Of a stretch of 64,000 bases of DNA, positions 33,076 to 43,807 are shown in pieces. The DNA lies in assembly GCA_020746875.1 (NCBI GenBank), contig JAGTJL010000004.1, forward strand, positions 1,860,001 through 1,924,000. The letters run 5' to 3'. How positions within the stretch are numbered: the stretch's first letter is position 1; each line of letters opens with the position of its first letter. Source of the stretch: Rhexocercosporidium sp. MPI-PUGE-AT-0058 (lineage: Eukaryota > Ascomycota > Leotiomycetes > Helotiales). The notes beneath the pieces are model-generated. The model had not been told where the DNA came from. It did no database searches and saw only the letters and a program-made list of their open reading frames with translations. Made by a program: the position numbers and the translations under genes.

Positions 33076-35172
33076 ATGGCTCCTCTAGACGAGAAAGCAG
33101 AGGCATCTCAAAACGATGGAGAAGACCTCAGTTCAATTCTTTCCACAGAAGAAAGAGTTGAATTGACCTTACTCTTAGCCAATATCACAGAGGTCATGAG
33201 AAAGCAAATCACGGATACATTCGACGCGTCAATTACAAGTGCAAAGCCACCACAACAAGCTTTGAATCTCACTGACAAGAACCCCAATATCAAAGTCACG
33301 AAGACGGAGAAAGAGACCGAGGAAGAGGTCAATGCCAGGAAGTTGAGAGAGCAAAGAGAGAAAGAGCTCTCGGCTCCTAAGATGCTGGAATTGAAGGCTG
33401 ATTCTTTGAAGTTCTTTGATTATTGGAGAGAGTCTGTGATCTCGAGGGTTGGAACAGCAGTCAATAATTCGAAAGAGGTTGTGGAAGAGCAGAAAGTTAA
33501 GGCTTCGGTTGAGGCAACGAAGCAAGAACCTCCTTCTGAACCTAAGGTTATTCGTGAGTACTTCTCTCTCTCCCGGCACACTTGCTGATTCATTTCAGGT
33601 TCGAATACAAATATCGAAGAAGCAGATGCTGCCTTGCTCGAGTTATATCCCCCTACCTCGACATCTTTGTATTCCTTATCGAAAGACAAACGAATCCTCC
33701 TGCTCAACGCAATGCTCTTACTTCTCCTCTCCCTCGAACACTACGTCGCCCCGTCTCGAATCCTCCTCCTTCATATCTCATCATCTCTTCATCTACCACT
33801 TCACATCCTAGCCGAGCACGAAGTAAAAGTAGCTCAAGGCCTCCTCGAAGCAGCAAAGCACATGTCAGGTAGCGAAGAGACCCAAAAACGAAGCGACGAG
33901 AACAAGACAGCTAGAAGATGGAAAGTTGGTCTTGCCGGTGTGGCAGGAGCAGCAGTCATTGGAATCACCGGCGGTCTTGCAGCTCCCCTCGTCGCGGGTG
34001 CCCTGGGTACGATTTTCGGTGGCTTGGGTCTAGGAGCCACAACAGCAGCTGGATTACTTGGAGCGCTGGCCGAGAGCGGAGTTATTGTAGGCAGTCTATT
34101 CGGTGCCTACGGTGGTCGCATGACAGGTAAGATGATGGATGCCTACGCAAAAGAAGTCGAAGACTTTGCTTTCCTGCCTCTCAAAGGATCAAAACATCAC
34201 GACCCCAAACCAGAAGACCGCCGCCTCCGCGTCACGATCGGTGTAAGTGGATGGCTCACGCAACGCGAAGACATCATCATCCCCTGGCGTGCTCTAGGAC
34301 GACAAAGCGAAGTGTTTGCCCTCCGCTGGGAACTCGAGGCCCTATCCAAGCTCGGCAGCTCCTTAGAATCCGTCGTCAAGAGCGCGGCTTGGACAGTGGC
34401 TAAGAAGGAAATCATCTCTCGTACTATCTTTGCCAGTCTCATGACTGCACTTTGGCCTATCGGCCTCCTCAAGATCTCAAAGATCGTTGACAATCCCTTC
34501 TCAGTCGCTAAGAACCGCGCAGATAAAGCCGGCCTTGTGCTTGCTGATGCCCTAATCAATAAAGCACAGGGTGAACGCCCGGTCACGCTCATAGGGTATA
34601 GTCTGGGTGCTCGACTGATCTACTCATGCCTGATGAGTCTTGCTGAGCGACGAGCTTTCGGCTTAGTCGAATCAGCTGTTCTGATCGGCACTCCCGCTCC
34701 TTCAGACGCTGCTGTCTGGCGCTCAATGCGCAGTGTGGTTTCCGGCCGACTCGTAAACGTCTACTCCGAGAACGACTACATCCTCGCCTTCCTCTACCGT
34801 ACAAGCAGTATCCAATACGGCGTCGCCGGTCTACAAGAAGCGCAAGATGTCAAAGGCATCGAGAATGTCAATGTCTCGGAGATGGTGAGTGGACATCTGA
34901 GGTATCAGTATCTGGTCGGGTCTATACTTGAGAAGATAGGATTTGAGGATATTGATACGGAGGAGGTTGCTAGAGAAGAGGAGACGCTAGCGTTGCTAGA
35001 AGAGGAAGAGAAGAAGGAAGAGGAGAAGAAGTCTGGTGAGAATGTTAACCCTGACGAGGAGGCGAAGAGGTTGGAGATGGAGGTTGAGAGGAAATCTGGA
35101 CCGAAGAAGCCTGTGGCGAAGGAGGAGCAGACTTTTATGCAGAAGGCTAGTGGCATGATGAAATTTAGATGA
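33076..35172 (+). CDS. DUF726 / TMCO4-like alpha/beta-hydrolase membrane protein (yeast MIL1 family)
   Basis: Two exons, 33076-33553 and 33599-35172, give 683 aa. The intron (GTGAGT...TTTCAG, 45 nt) has a pyrimidine-rich 3' end and joins KVIR to SNTNIEEADAALLELY. The N-terminal third is helical and charged. Residues ~290-360 contain a Gly/Ala-rich hydrophobic hairpin (GLAGVAGAAVIGITGGLAAP, then GALGTIFGGLGLG), probably membrane-embedded. The hydrolase part follows, with the nucleophile elbow IGYSLGARLIYS (G-x-S-x-G) near residue 493 and a VNVYSENDYILAFLYR strand that probably supplies the acid. The C-terminus is a long Glu/Lys coil. Family members localise to Golgi or mitochondrial-adaptor sites. 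A lipase-like activity is likely but unproven. Confidence 0.9.
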
Positions 35173-35459
35173 TTTGGAGGGATTGGAGGGATTGTTCGTT
35201 ATGAATACACAATGAAAAGGGATGCTGTAACGATATGAGCACATAATAAACGATGTTTTTGATATATCAGCATTTGAAGCTTCACGGTACGCTATACGGG
35301 CTTTCCGAGGGTGAGATCCAATCTCCAGAAATGTCTTTGGTAACAAAATCTTGCTATTCAGTCATTATGCATTGCATGGGAGATCTCTCAAACTAAAATG
35401 CCCGCCCCTAGCTAGCCCAAAAGCAAACAACGCCTACAACCATCTACACAGCACTCCCA

Positions 35460-36568
35460 TCACGAGAAATCCTCGCCCTTCTCCTCAATCGCATTCTTGA
35501 TCCTCAACAGAATAACAGTCTTCCACTTATCTAGCTTGCTCATCTGATCATACTGGAACAGCTTATCGGCAAAAGCCTCCTGGTCACCCGCCTCCACCGC
35601 CTCATAAAGATCAACCAACAGCTGACTCTCCCGCTGGCTGGGGAATGTAGGATCCATGTCGGCGTACTTCTCGAGGGCTCGCTTGGTAGCTACTTGATCG
35701 CCCGATGCGAGGTGGCAGAGTCCAGCTTTGAGGAAGTAGTCTTTCACGGACCATTTCATGAGGTTGTTGGAAACGGACGAGGCGGCGACTTTCTCGTATT
35801 GTTCGATTGCTTTGTAGTAATCGCTCTCTAGAGCTGCGAGGTCTGCGACTTTGAGGTACAGCTTGTTTGCCAGGCTGTATGAATCGTCAGTACTTGTCAC
35901 TAGCTCTTTGGGATAAACGTACGCCTCCGCATTATCATTCTCAAACCAACTAGCAGCCAACTCGTAGCTCTCAATAGCCTTCTTCTGGTCACCAATCTCC
36001 GTCTCGTACACCTCGGCCAGGTTCTGCTTGTGTGTTGCTGCGCGCCGGAAGTTGCCCTTCATCGTGTAGTGGTTGATCGCTACGTCCAGACATCGTGCGG
36101 CGTCTAATGGATCAGTCTTTCGGTAGACCTTGAAGGCTTCTGTGAGTGTGTTTGCTGCGTCGTCTGGTTCTTTGAGGTTGTTCGTTTGAATGGATGCTGC
36201 TTTTTCGAAGGCTTGACCGGCTTCTTTATCTGTGATGGTACATGTATGTTAGAGAGTCTTCCTCGAAATGAATGGATCCAGTGGGTCTCGGGCAGGCACA
36301 GCAATCTCGATGATGTAGCGGGTGCTGTAGTATCAAGCTCTAGAGGACGTACTGAGCTTCTGCATGCGAAATGCATTCGCTGCTTGTGTATACAGATCTG
36401 CGGCATTTTCCCACTTCTCCTGCCTCCCTCCAAACAAACTGAATCCTCCTCCAGCGCCAGATGCTGCTTTGTCTGCCTGTGAGATGTTAGAGCTTATCGA
36501 GATAGGAATGGCGGGGTAACATTGGAGAGACGCACCTTTTGCAAAAGAGCTCTAGGATCTTGCGCCAT
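35460..36568 (-). CDS. SEC17: Alpha-SNAP, SNARE-disassembly adaptor
   Basis: Four exons, 36568-36536, 36476-36353, 36229-35923 and 35874-35460, give 292 aa, exactly the yeast Sec17 length. The TPR-like helices are recognisable: QEKWENAADLYTQAANAFR, NKEAGQAFEKAASIQTNNL, GNFRRAATHKQNLAEVYETE and ALANKLYLKVADLAALESDY, with the C-terminal acidic helix DKWKTVILLRIKNAIEE. The third intron (35875-35922) is 48 nt with no stop, so unspliced message would only add 16 residues. Its GTACGT donor, TACTGAC branch and TACAG acceptor, and the family text NAEALANKLY, show it is real. Sec17 brings Sec18/NSF to SNARE complexes for recycling after membrane fusion. Confidence 0.96.
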
Positions 36569-36995
36569 GATTGTTGTTTGTATTGCTATTCCGAATAGTT
36601 GCGAGGGTTTCGTTCAAAGAGTAGGGTTATGGTTGGTGTTTCGAGACTAGCATGTGGCAGGAGTTAGATGTGGTCTTGAGCTCTGACGAGTCGCCTCGCC
36701 TTCACAATCGGCTAGCGTTCTTGGGTGGTGGAGGTGCCAAGACTTCAGCCTCGTCATATTTCGAGCTTCACTCCATGTTAATACTCACTATGCTTCAGTC
36801 AAACGTCTTATTACACAACTTCCTTCCAATTGTGTTCGGCAATTCGTCACCGAAATCTATGAATTTCTTCAATAGTACGGAATTGTAAATTTGTCATCCA
36901 GGAGTAGTGGATACATCATAACAAGTCTGTTAGAGAATCCCCTTTCCATTGTATAACCTGCTAACCCGAATCTCATCCCACTTAGTACATTCGAG
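36569..36995. promoter_or_regulatory. Shared divergent promoter of SEC17 and the GatC-like gene
   Basis: 427 bp between the two start codons. No specific operator recognised. Confidence 0.4.
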
Positions 36996-37664
36996 ATGCC
37001 TAGCTTTATATGCAAAAGCTGTCGAGCATCCCTCAGACAAGGGTTCAAGGCCTCGAGGCGCCGAATCCTTTCGACTCGAAAATACAGCTCAGAGATACCC
37101 CTCAAAGCACCACTCGATATCTCCGCACTCCTCTCCAAACCAACCTGGTCCGTTCGATCCCTCATCCCCTCCGAATCAATACCTCCCTCCTCAGAAATCT
37201 CCCGCCAGAAACTTCATCATCTTCTCCGGCTCTCCGCGCTTCCTCTCCCAAGATCCCCTGAAGAAGAAACTTCCATGCTGGCGACCCTACATTCCCAACT
37301 ACATTTTGTACAGAATATCCAGAATGTAGATACAGAAGGTGTAGAGCCATTGCAGAGTATCAGAGATGAGACGGACGAGGGAATCAAGGACATCACGATT
37401 GGGTTGGAGGCTTTGAAAGAGGCGTTGGGGAAGGAGGATATCAAGGGGAGGAATAGACGGCCGAGGAGACGGAGGGATGAAGTGGTTGATACGAAAGGTG
37501 TGGAGGATTGGGATGTGCTCAAGACGGCGGGGGAGAAGGTTGAGACACCAGGAGGAAACTTCTTCATTGTGCGGAGCGGGAAAGGGAATGGCCAGGGAGC
37601 CCTGAAGGACGAAGCTGGAGAAACTGCACCAGAGGTTATAAAGCCCGAGTCAGCGATAAGGTAG
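36996..37664 (+). CDS. Mitochondrial Glu-tRNA(Gln) amidotransferase subunit C-like protein
   Basis: Single exon of 222 codons. The N-terminus (MPSFICKSCRASLRQGFKAS, then RRRILSTRKYSS) is basic and hydroxylated, a typical mitochondrial presequence. The core ISRQKLHHLLRLSALPLPRS, EEETSMLATLHSQLHFVQNI and NVDTEGVEPLQSI match the GatC signature (helix pair, then VDT-x-G-hydrophobic-x-P). The C-terminal part adds an Arg-rich linker and a fungal tail (DWDVLKTAGEKVETPGGNFF). GatC holds GatA and GatB together in the complex that converts mischarged Glu-tRNA(Gln) to Gln-tRNA(Gln) in mitochondria. Confidence 0.82.
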   Translation: MPSFICKSCRASLRQGFKASRRRILSTRKYSSEIPLKAPLDISALLSKPTWSVRSLIPSESIPPSSEISRQKLHHLLRLSALPLPRSPEEETSMLATLHSQLHFVQNIQNVDTEGVEPLQSIRDETDEGIKDITIGLEALKEALGKEDIKGRNRRPRRRRDEVVDTKGVEDWDVLKTAGEKVETPGGNFFIVRSGKGNGQGALKDEAGETAPEVIKPESAIR

Positions 37665-38059
37665 CCCTTCGACGACATACACTCGGCATTACTGGCGTTG
37701 CACTTGCCGGGTCTTGTTCGACAAAAGCAGCAGTTATGTATCATCATATATTTTGCAAGCTCACAACTTGATCTTGATGGATGCACAGTTCAGTCAGTCA
37801 AGTACTGTGGCAGCTCAACTCGTCACAATTATGCAAACGCTTTGGTGTCCTTTTTCCTTACCCCTCTGCCGCTAAAGGTTCGCTTGTGCTGCCAGGGTCG
37901 TGTGATGAGAAGTAGGTCACAGAGTTTATGGATCTGGGGTTCTAGCATTATTTGAGCATGTAATCATCTCTGTACTGTATCTACTATTACAATGATATAC
38001 AAGAATACAGCCAGCTAGAATGCGCCAGCTGAATGCCCTCCGGTACGCCAATAGTGCTT
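37665..38059. other. Converging 3' flanks, no gene seen
   Basis: About 395 bp between two convergent genes. Nothing recognised. Confidence 0.5.
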
Positions 38060-41029
38060 CTAAACCTCCATCTTCCTGACTCTCGCCGCCTCGGAATCCT
38101 TCTCAAGTAATGTCGTTCCGCCAAAGCCCATTCCAGGACCCTTCTTCTTCCTCCCCTTGCGATCACCATATTTCTCATCAAACTTCCTGATTGCCGTCAA
38201 CGTACTCATGTCCTCACTAATCGAGGCACTGATCTCTTCCATCGCTTTATCGAAGTGCGCTTTGGTGAGGATACGCTTCTCGGGATAGACGTATGGTTCC
38301 TCGCCAGAATGCTGTGCCGCGACTGCGTTCTCTTCGCGAATACATGCCAAAGCAGCAGCCACCGAGAGGTTCTTGAGATCTGAACCAGAGTAGAAGGGTG
38401 TGTCCTTGGCGAGTGTGGAGAGCGAGACCGAGTCGTCCAGAATCTCGTCCTTGAGATGAATTTTGAGGATTGCTTCGCGGTCTTTCTCGACTGGAAGATC
38501 GACAAGTAGTCGTCGAGGAAGACGGCGGAGAACGGCCTCGTCGAGATCGAATGGGCGATTTGTGGCGACCATGATGAAGGCAGAGAAGTCGTTCATACCA
38601 TCCCATTCTCGGAGGAATTGATTGATCATTTCGCGGTGAGCATTTCGGTTATGTTCACCACGTGCAGAGAAGATGGCATCTGCTTCATCGATGAAGACGA
38701 CACAGGGAGAGAGCTTCTTGGCGAGAGTGAAGACTGCGCGGACATTCTTCTCTCCCTGACCAACGAACATATCATTCAGATCGGCGGCCGTGACTTCCAG
38801 GACAGTTGCTCCGCTCTCCTTTGCTACAGCTTTCGCGAGGAGTGTTTTTCCAGTTCCAGGAGGTCCGTAAAGGAGCAATCCAGGGATCTTATCTGTAGCG
38901 AGAACTCCATATGAGAATGCTTCGGGTCGGATCAGAGACAGACTAGTAAGTGTCTTTAGTGCCTCTACAGTTTCTTTGGGAGCTCGAATATCTGCAAAGG
39001 TAGTGCGTATATCGGAGGCAAGCACCACTCCGTTCAAGAGTTTTGCCTCTTGTTGATTGCACTTCTTTCTGATCTCCTTTAGTCTGTCCTTGGACTTCTT
39101 CTTCTCGACCATGGCGACCTCGCTTTCACTGAGCATCATTTCTACTTCTTCATCTTCCGACTTCAACTCAGCGGCTCCCCAAGCAAATTTAGCATGATCG
39201 CTAGCAGAAAGCACCTTTAAAGCTTTGCTGAAAACGGCCCCATCAATGCTGCTGACGGACTTTTCGAGTCCAAGAATCGTCATCGCAGTCCGGTGAACAC
39301 GAGCATATGTCCAGACAGCATCCTCTAACCCTGCAGAAAAGACAGTAGCGCTGTCGATATCCTTCTCGATGTCAAGTTTAGGAGTCATATGATCAGACCC
39401 ATCGGCCAATTTCAAAATCATTTCCTCGATGTTGCGAAGATTGATGGTTCTGATTCTTGCCTTCTCGTCCGTCTCAAAGGTAATATCTTGATTCTCCCTG
39501 CGATTTGGGGGGACGAAAATTGTCCGCTTCTCACCATCAACAATATCAGATTGTAGGTGTTGAATATCAGGCCTGGACAAAGCTGGTTCTCCCTCTTCAG
39601 ATGACGTGGTTCCAACCAAGATGATGTCTCTCCCTTCCTGCCATTTCTTGTTGATGGCAGTTCTCAACTTGTACAGTAAGTCTGCGCCTTCAGTCACTCC
39701 CAACATTTCCTTGTAGTCTCTAACTTGAACAATAAGTGGTCTGGTCGTGTTCTCAAGAGAGGTGGAGGGAGAGTCTGCCTCTGATGGTCTAGCGTTGGGT
39801 GCATCGATCAATGTGTCGAGTAAATTGCTCATTTTCAAGTCATTCCATTGATCTGGCGATTGGGGTTTCGTTGGTTGTGCTTGCGATGGCACTCCTAGCT
39901 GTGCGGTGATAAACTCAAACTTGTTACCGCCGATGATACTGCTACCTGATCCATATCCAGGGTTGTTACGAGAACTTCGCGAAGGCATTGCCCCAAAGCG
40001 AGCACTCATAGTCCCTTTGAGCAAATCAGCGAGACTCGCCCTTCCTGGCTTGGCTGCTGGCAGAGCATCCTCTTCCTCTTCAGCTCCATCAACATCTTCG
40101 TTCTCGTCTTCCAGTTCCTTGTCGTATTCTTCCAATTTCCCTGCCACTCTGTGTGCTTGGTATGCAAGTATTGCCGTCTTAGACCAGTGCCATGCTAGAT
40201 TCCCCTCCACATACGGACCAGCTATCTGTGCGAGATCTTGCGCATCCAAACGGATGAGGTCCGCATCCAGTTTCGAGGCTACAGTTTCTACAATGGAGTC
40301 CAGATAGAAGCTCCCACCGTCCTTGGGACATTGCAATAGAGTTACAGGTCGTGGTATAGGCTGATTTGCGGTATCCTTCGGTGGGCGTAATGACAACCCT
40401 GCTCGTAACGTCGCAAGAATCTCTCTATAGACATCCACATGTATCGAGTATTTCGCAGATTCCATAGATTCGAGCCCACATTCTGAGATGTCGATATATT
40501 GACGGGCTATTTCGGCATTCAATTTCGCTCCATCATCGCCCTCCTGCTCTTCCCCGGCCAGAGTTCCATACACTGCGAGAGAACCGCTCAACTTCTTTGA
40601 ATCTCCAACTAATTTGACATTGTTCTTCCAAAACCATTCCGGCAGTACGACAGGTGGCAGACCGTCTGATTGTTTCTGGCGAAGTAAGCGTCTTTGCCGC
40701 CCAGAGGTTGTCCTGCCATTCTTCACCTTCGTTGATGCTAGGAGATTGATAATCTCTGGCTTTGTTTCTGGTCCATTATTCTGCCTGACCTCCTCCGAAT
40801 CTGGCTCTACGTTCTTCGGTGATTGATCTGCTTTCCATTCCTCTCCTGCACCCGGACTTGCTGGGTCGTCAGGTATTCGGTAGGAGATTGGTGAGGCGTG
40901 GAAATTTCGATGGGCAAGAGGGCGTCTACAACCGGCGACAATTCGACAGGCGCGTCTCGATATTGGTCTGTGAGCCGTCCGAATAACGTGTAGAGCTACA
41001 GCATGCATTCGGGAGAAGTTGGCGCTCAA
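38060..41029 (-). CDS. Large mitochondrial AAA-ATPase (Msp1/ATAD1-like catalytic domain)
   Basis: Intronless, 989 codons. The N-terminus is Arg-rich with several His/Ser (RTAHRPISRRACRIVAGCRR, then FHASPIS), a mitochondrial targeting sequence. The first ~640 residues are poorly conserved and partly acidic. The C-terminal AAA module has Walker A GPPGTGKT near residue 722, Walker B CVVFIDEADAIFS, sensor IMVATNRPFDLDEAV and the arginine stretch VLRRLPRRLLVDLP. The C-terminus is basic (DRKGRKKKGPGMGFGG). Fungal proteins of this type are annotated as mitochondrial AAA ATPases; a substrate-extraction or unfoldase role is inferred from the module. A GTCACGTGAC palindrome lies 82 bp upstream. Confidence 0.92.
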   Translation of the reverse strand: MSANFSRMHAVALHVIRTAHRPISRRACRIVAGCRRPLAHRNFHASPISYRIPDDPASPGAGEEWKADQSPKNVEPDSEEVRQNNGPETKPEIINLLASTKVKNGRTTSGRQRRLLRQKQSDGLPPVVLPEWFWKNNVKLVGDSKKLSGSLAVYGTLAGEEQEGDDGAKLNAEIARQYIDISECGLESMESAKYSIHVDVYREILATLRAGLSLRPPKDTANQPIPRPVTLLQCPKDGGSFYLDSIVETVASKLDADLIRLDAQDLAQIAGPYVEGNLAWHWSKTAILAYQAHRVAGKLEEYDKELEDENEDVDGAEEEEDALPAAKPGRASLADLLKGTMSARFGAMPSRSSRNNPGYGSGSSIIGGNKFEFITAQLGVPSQAQPTKPQSPDQWNDLKMSNLLDTLIDAPNARPSEADSPSTSLENTTRPLIVQVRDYKEMLGVTEGADLLYKLRTAINKKWQEGRDIILVGTTSSEEGEPALSRPDIQHLQSDIVDGEKRTIFVPPNRRENQDITFETDEKARIRTINLRNIEEMILKLADGSDHMTPKLDIEKDIDSATVFSAGLEDAVWTYARVHRTAMTILGLEKSVSSIDGAVFSKALKVLSASDHAKFAWGAAELKSEDEEVEMMLSESEVAMVEKKKSKDRLKEIRKKCNQQEAKLLNGVVLASDIRTTFADIRAPKETVEALKTLTSLSLIRPEAFSYGVLATDKIPGLLLYGPPGTGKTLLAKAVAKESGATVLEVTAADLNDMFVGQGEKNVRAVFTLAKKLSPCVVFIDEADAIFSARGEHNRNAHREMINQFLREWDGMNDFSAFIMVATNRPFDLDEAVLRRLPRRLLVDLPVEKDREAILKIHLKDEILDDSVSLSTLAKDTPFYSGSDLKNLSVAAALACIREENAVAAQHSGEEPYVYPEKRILTKAHFDKAMEEISASISEDMSTLTAIRKFDEKYGDRKGRKKKGPGMGFGGTTLLEKDSEAARVRKMEV

Positions 41030-41110
41030 GAGAGCGGCTGTCGGGGTAGGGTTGGGGAATCGCGTTTGCTCAAGTGAAGCTCGAGATTTAAATTGGAAGT
41101 TCTCTTATAG

Positions 41111-41120
41111 TCACGTGACT
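41111..41120. promoter_or_regulatory. GTCACGTGAC bHLH palindrome upstream of the AAA-ATPase
   Basis: Ten-base perfect palindrome with CACGTG core, 82 bp upstream of the ATG at 41029. Cbf1-type sites at this distance are common before mitochondrial genes in ascomycetes. Confidence 0.5.
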
Positions 41121-41374
41121 ACTGTTGGATTCCATGTTCTAGTCCTGCCACTTTTGCCTTCAGATGCCCTGACTGTCAGTAACTAGCAAATTAGCATTTC
41201 TCATCAGTACTACCTCATGATTTACATAATGAATATACAGAGTTTTAGCATGAACACAAATTACTGCCGGTCTATCAACTCCTCCGTTCCCGAACATGGT
41301 TGAGTAATCACTGTTTATTTATTATATAACCAGTAAGCCCCAGCGAAATGCCCTAAGTTCCCATTTCAATATAT

Positions 41375-43807
41375 CTACAATCGAGCCATTGGTGGCATCT
41401 TCTCCTTCATGATTTCTTTACTCAACTCCCTACTTATCCAGTCGCTGATTGCCATATTCGTGATCATGGGATTTACACCACTTGCAGATGGGAAGACAGA
41501 GGCATCAGAAACATACAATCCCTCAGTATCCCATACTTTGCCCTTCATGTCAACTACACCCATATTTGCCCGTCCGCTCATGCGGCAAGTACCCATTTGA
41601 TGAGCAGAGGCAAATATTCCCGCTGGTGGCTTGTTCCCTGTCTTCTTGACATCCTCAAGCCAGTTGTCGAATCTGGCTGTTGTCTCTTCCAAAGTTTCGG
41701 TCTTTCCGGGATTGGCGCGGATGAATGGTGGAGTTCCAGCTATGCAAACGTGGATCTCACTTGCCCCCATCACGAACTGAATCTTGGCCAAGGCGATGAC
41801 TCCCTCCATTGCATGAGCTCGGTCGAAAGCGCTCGGGGTATAGTCGATTCTAGCAGCTCCAGATTCGGGGTCTTTGTAGACTCGTCCTGTGTCTCGATCA
41901 CGTACAATCGAGATAAAGGAGTTCATGTGTCGATATTTCAGTGCTTGAAGCTTCCAATCGAGACCATTGTTCCAGTTGAGGAAGGTCAGGCACCATGAGG
42001 GCATCATACAGGTCGTCTCCAATTTAGCCCCATGGCCACGAGCGTCGAGGTTCTCAAGGGAGCCGACGACCGAGGTCAGAATACCGCCTTCCCACGGACG
42101 AGTCTCTTCGGGAAATATACTAGATACAATGTTCACTGGATGAAGGTAGAGATTACGGCCGATATGTTTGTTCTGAAAACTGTCAGTGTCTGTCTTGCCA
42201 GAGGGAAATGTCACTTACAGTCAAGCCACTGTTTTGAAGAATGATAGGAGAAGCAAGTGTTCCAGCAGAAATTATCACTCGCTTGGCCTTGACGATGACC
42301 GAAGCAGTTGTTCGATCGGTATGAGGCCCGTCAACTCCACCGTTCTTATTCCGAGATGTCCATTTCCCCTTTACGCCCACAGCAGTCTTCTTGCCACCAA
42401 CAGTTTCAAACAGGACTTTTTCGACGTTGAATCCTTCAGCAAATTTCGCGCCAGCACGCTGAGCATCCGGAAGCCAGGAAACAACTGGGCCTTGTTTCTC
42501 TGCTGCTCCGCATCCCAGGGTACAATGACCACAGAAATGCTCGTTGCCTCCGGTGTTTTGTGGCACAGCTTTGTAAGTCATGCCCATGCGTCTAGCTCCT
42601 TCCATGAGTACTTCGTTACCATGGTTGTGGCGAATGTGCTTGTCGCTGACGCCCATGCGATCGCACACTCGATCCAGGGATTCTTGATACGCGGCAGAGG
42701 TGAAGAGGGGGAGACCACGATCTTTGGACCACTCATTCCGAACAAATAACTGTGGTTGAAGAGAAGCAGACCAATTGACAGTTCCTCCTCCACCCCAATT
42801 GCTTCCAGCTATCACGGTTCTGCTATATGTGAGTACCGACAAGGAAAACGGGACGGAGAACATACATTGAAGCATCGTCAGAGGACACAACTCCACCATC
42901 GAGATAGAGATGAATACCTCCATCTTTCTCGGACATTGGCAGCTGGCTGGGAGAAAAGTAATAGGATCTGTCAACCACAAGGACTTGATGACCCGCCTCA
43001 GCAAGGTTCTTGGCGCAAACAGCTCCTCCACATCCTGATCCAACAATCAAAACATCAGTCTCAAAGACTTCGGATCCATCTTCCATACCCCCTCTTCCTG
43101 ACTGGATTCCACTCCTGCCAAATTGCTCGAACTGATACTCGAAATGCTGTCCAGACTTATAGTGATCCGGAACCTTGGGAAAGCCGCTGATCGGGTAGAA
43201 ACTCGGAGATGTCTTGACCCAGAGATTCTTGGCTACAAAGGTCACTTGCTTGTACGCAGCTTGCAAAGCAGGAATACGCGATGTCCTCCAAGAATTGAGA
43301 ATTTGAGTACGGGTTGTGATGGGTTGCTCATGAAATGGAGTGATAGAAGAGGTGAACAAGAGAGACCCGACCCTCGTACTGGAGTAACTGTCAATACCAG
43401 GTGACAATATTTGTATAGGAAACGTACTTCAATCCACTCAACAGAAACGAGAATCCCTTTCTCGCATCCTCTCGACTATACTGCATCAGAGTCCTCTTCA
43501 CCAGCTCATGGAACTCCGGGTTGTCACTGGGTTTCTCGGCCAAGTACTGATCAAGCTCGGCCTCGGTCGGGGCATTTATTACTGCCCTCTGGAGTTGATG
43601 GACCAGGGTGCTGTATGTTATATCAGGAATTTTCTCTTCGTCTTTGCTGGAGGTAGATGTGACCGATTCCCGCTTGATAGAGGGAATGACCGTGTCCATC
43701 AAAGCCATCAAAGTCTTCCATTGCGCTTCGGTATAATAATTCCCAGCGGGAGCTTCGGGGAGGGGGGCTGTCAGAGGAGCGACGACTTTCGCTGCTGTTG
43801 AAGTCAT
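41375..43807 (-). CDS. Long-chain fatty alcohol oxidase (GMC oxidoreductase)
   Basis: Four exons, 43807-43428, 43378-42866, 42819-42219 and 42172-41375, give 763 aa, normal for fungal FAO. The FAD-binding fold is clear (VLIVGSGCGGAVCAKNLAEA, then GHQVLVVDRS), as are GGVVSSDDAS, ITVIAGSNWGGGGTVNWSAS, a Cys-rich loop (EHFCGHCTLGCGAAEKQ) and the C-terminal GMC block (ASAHQMGTCRMSGRANMGVV ... ASGVNPMITNM). Two acceptors were chosen by family text: CAG before ACCGTGATA and TTTTCAG before AACAAACAT. The start is ATG 43807; upstream in-frame sequence has only GTG. The C-terminus ends in ARL, a PTS1-like tripeptide that fits the peroxisomal location of this enzyme class. It oxidises fatty alcohols (and omega-hydroxy acids) with O2, giving H2O2. 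Confidence 0.93.

Noticed and set aside
33834..35346. Several long minus-strand ORFs over the DUF726 gene.
   Set aside because: They are antisense shadows of a strongly supported coding exon.
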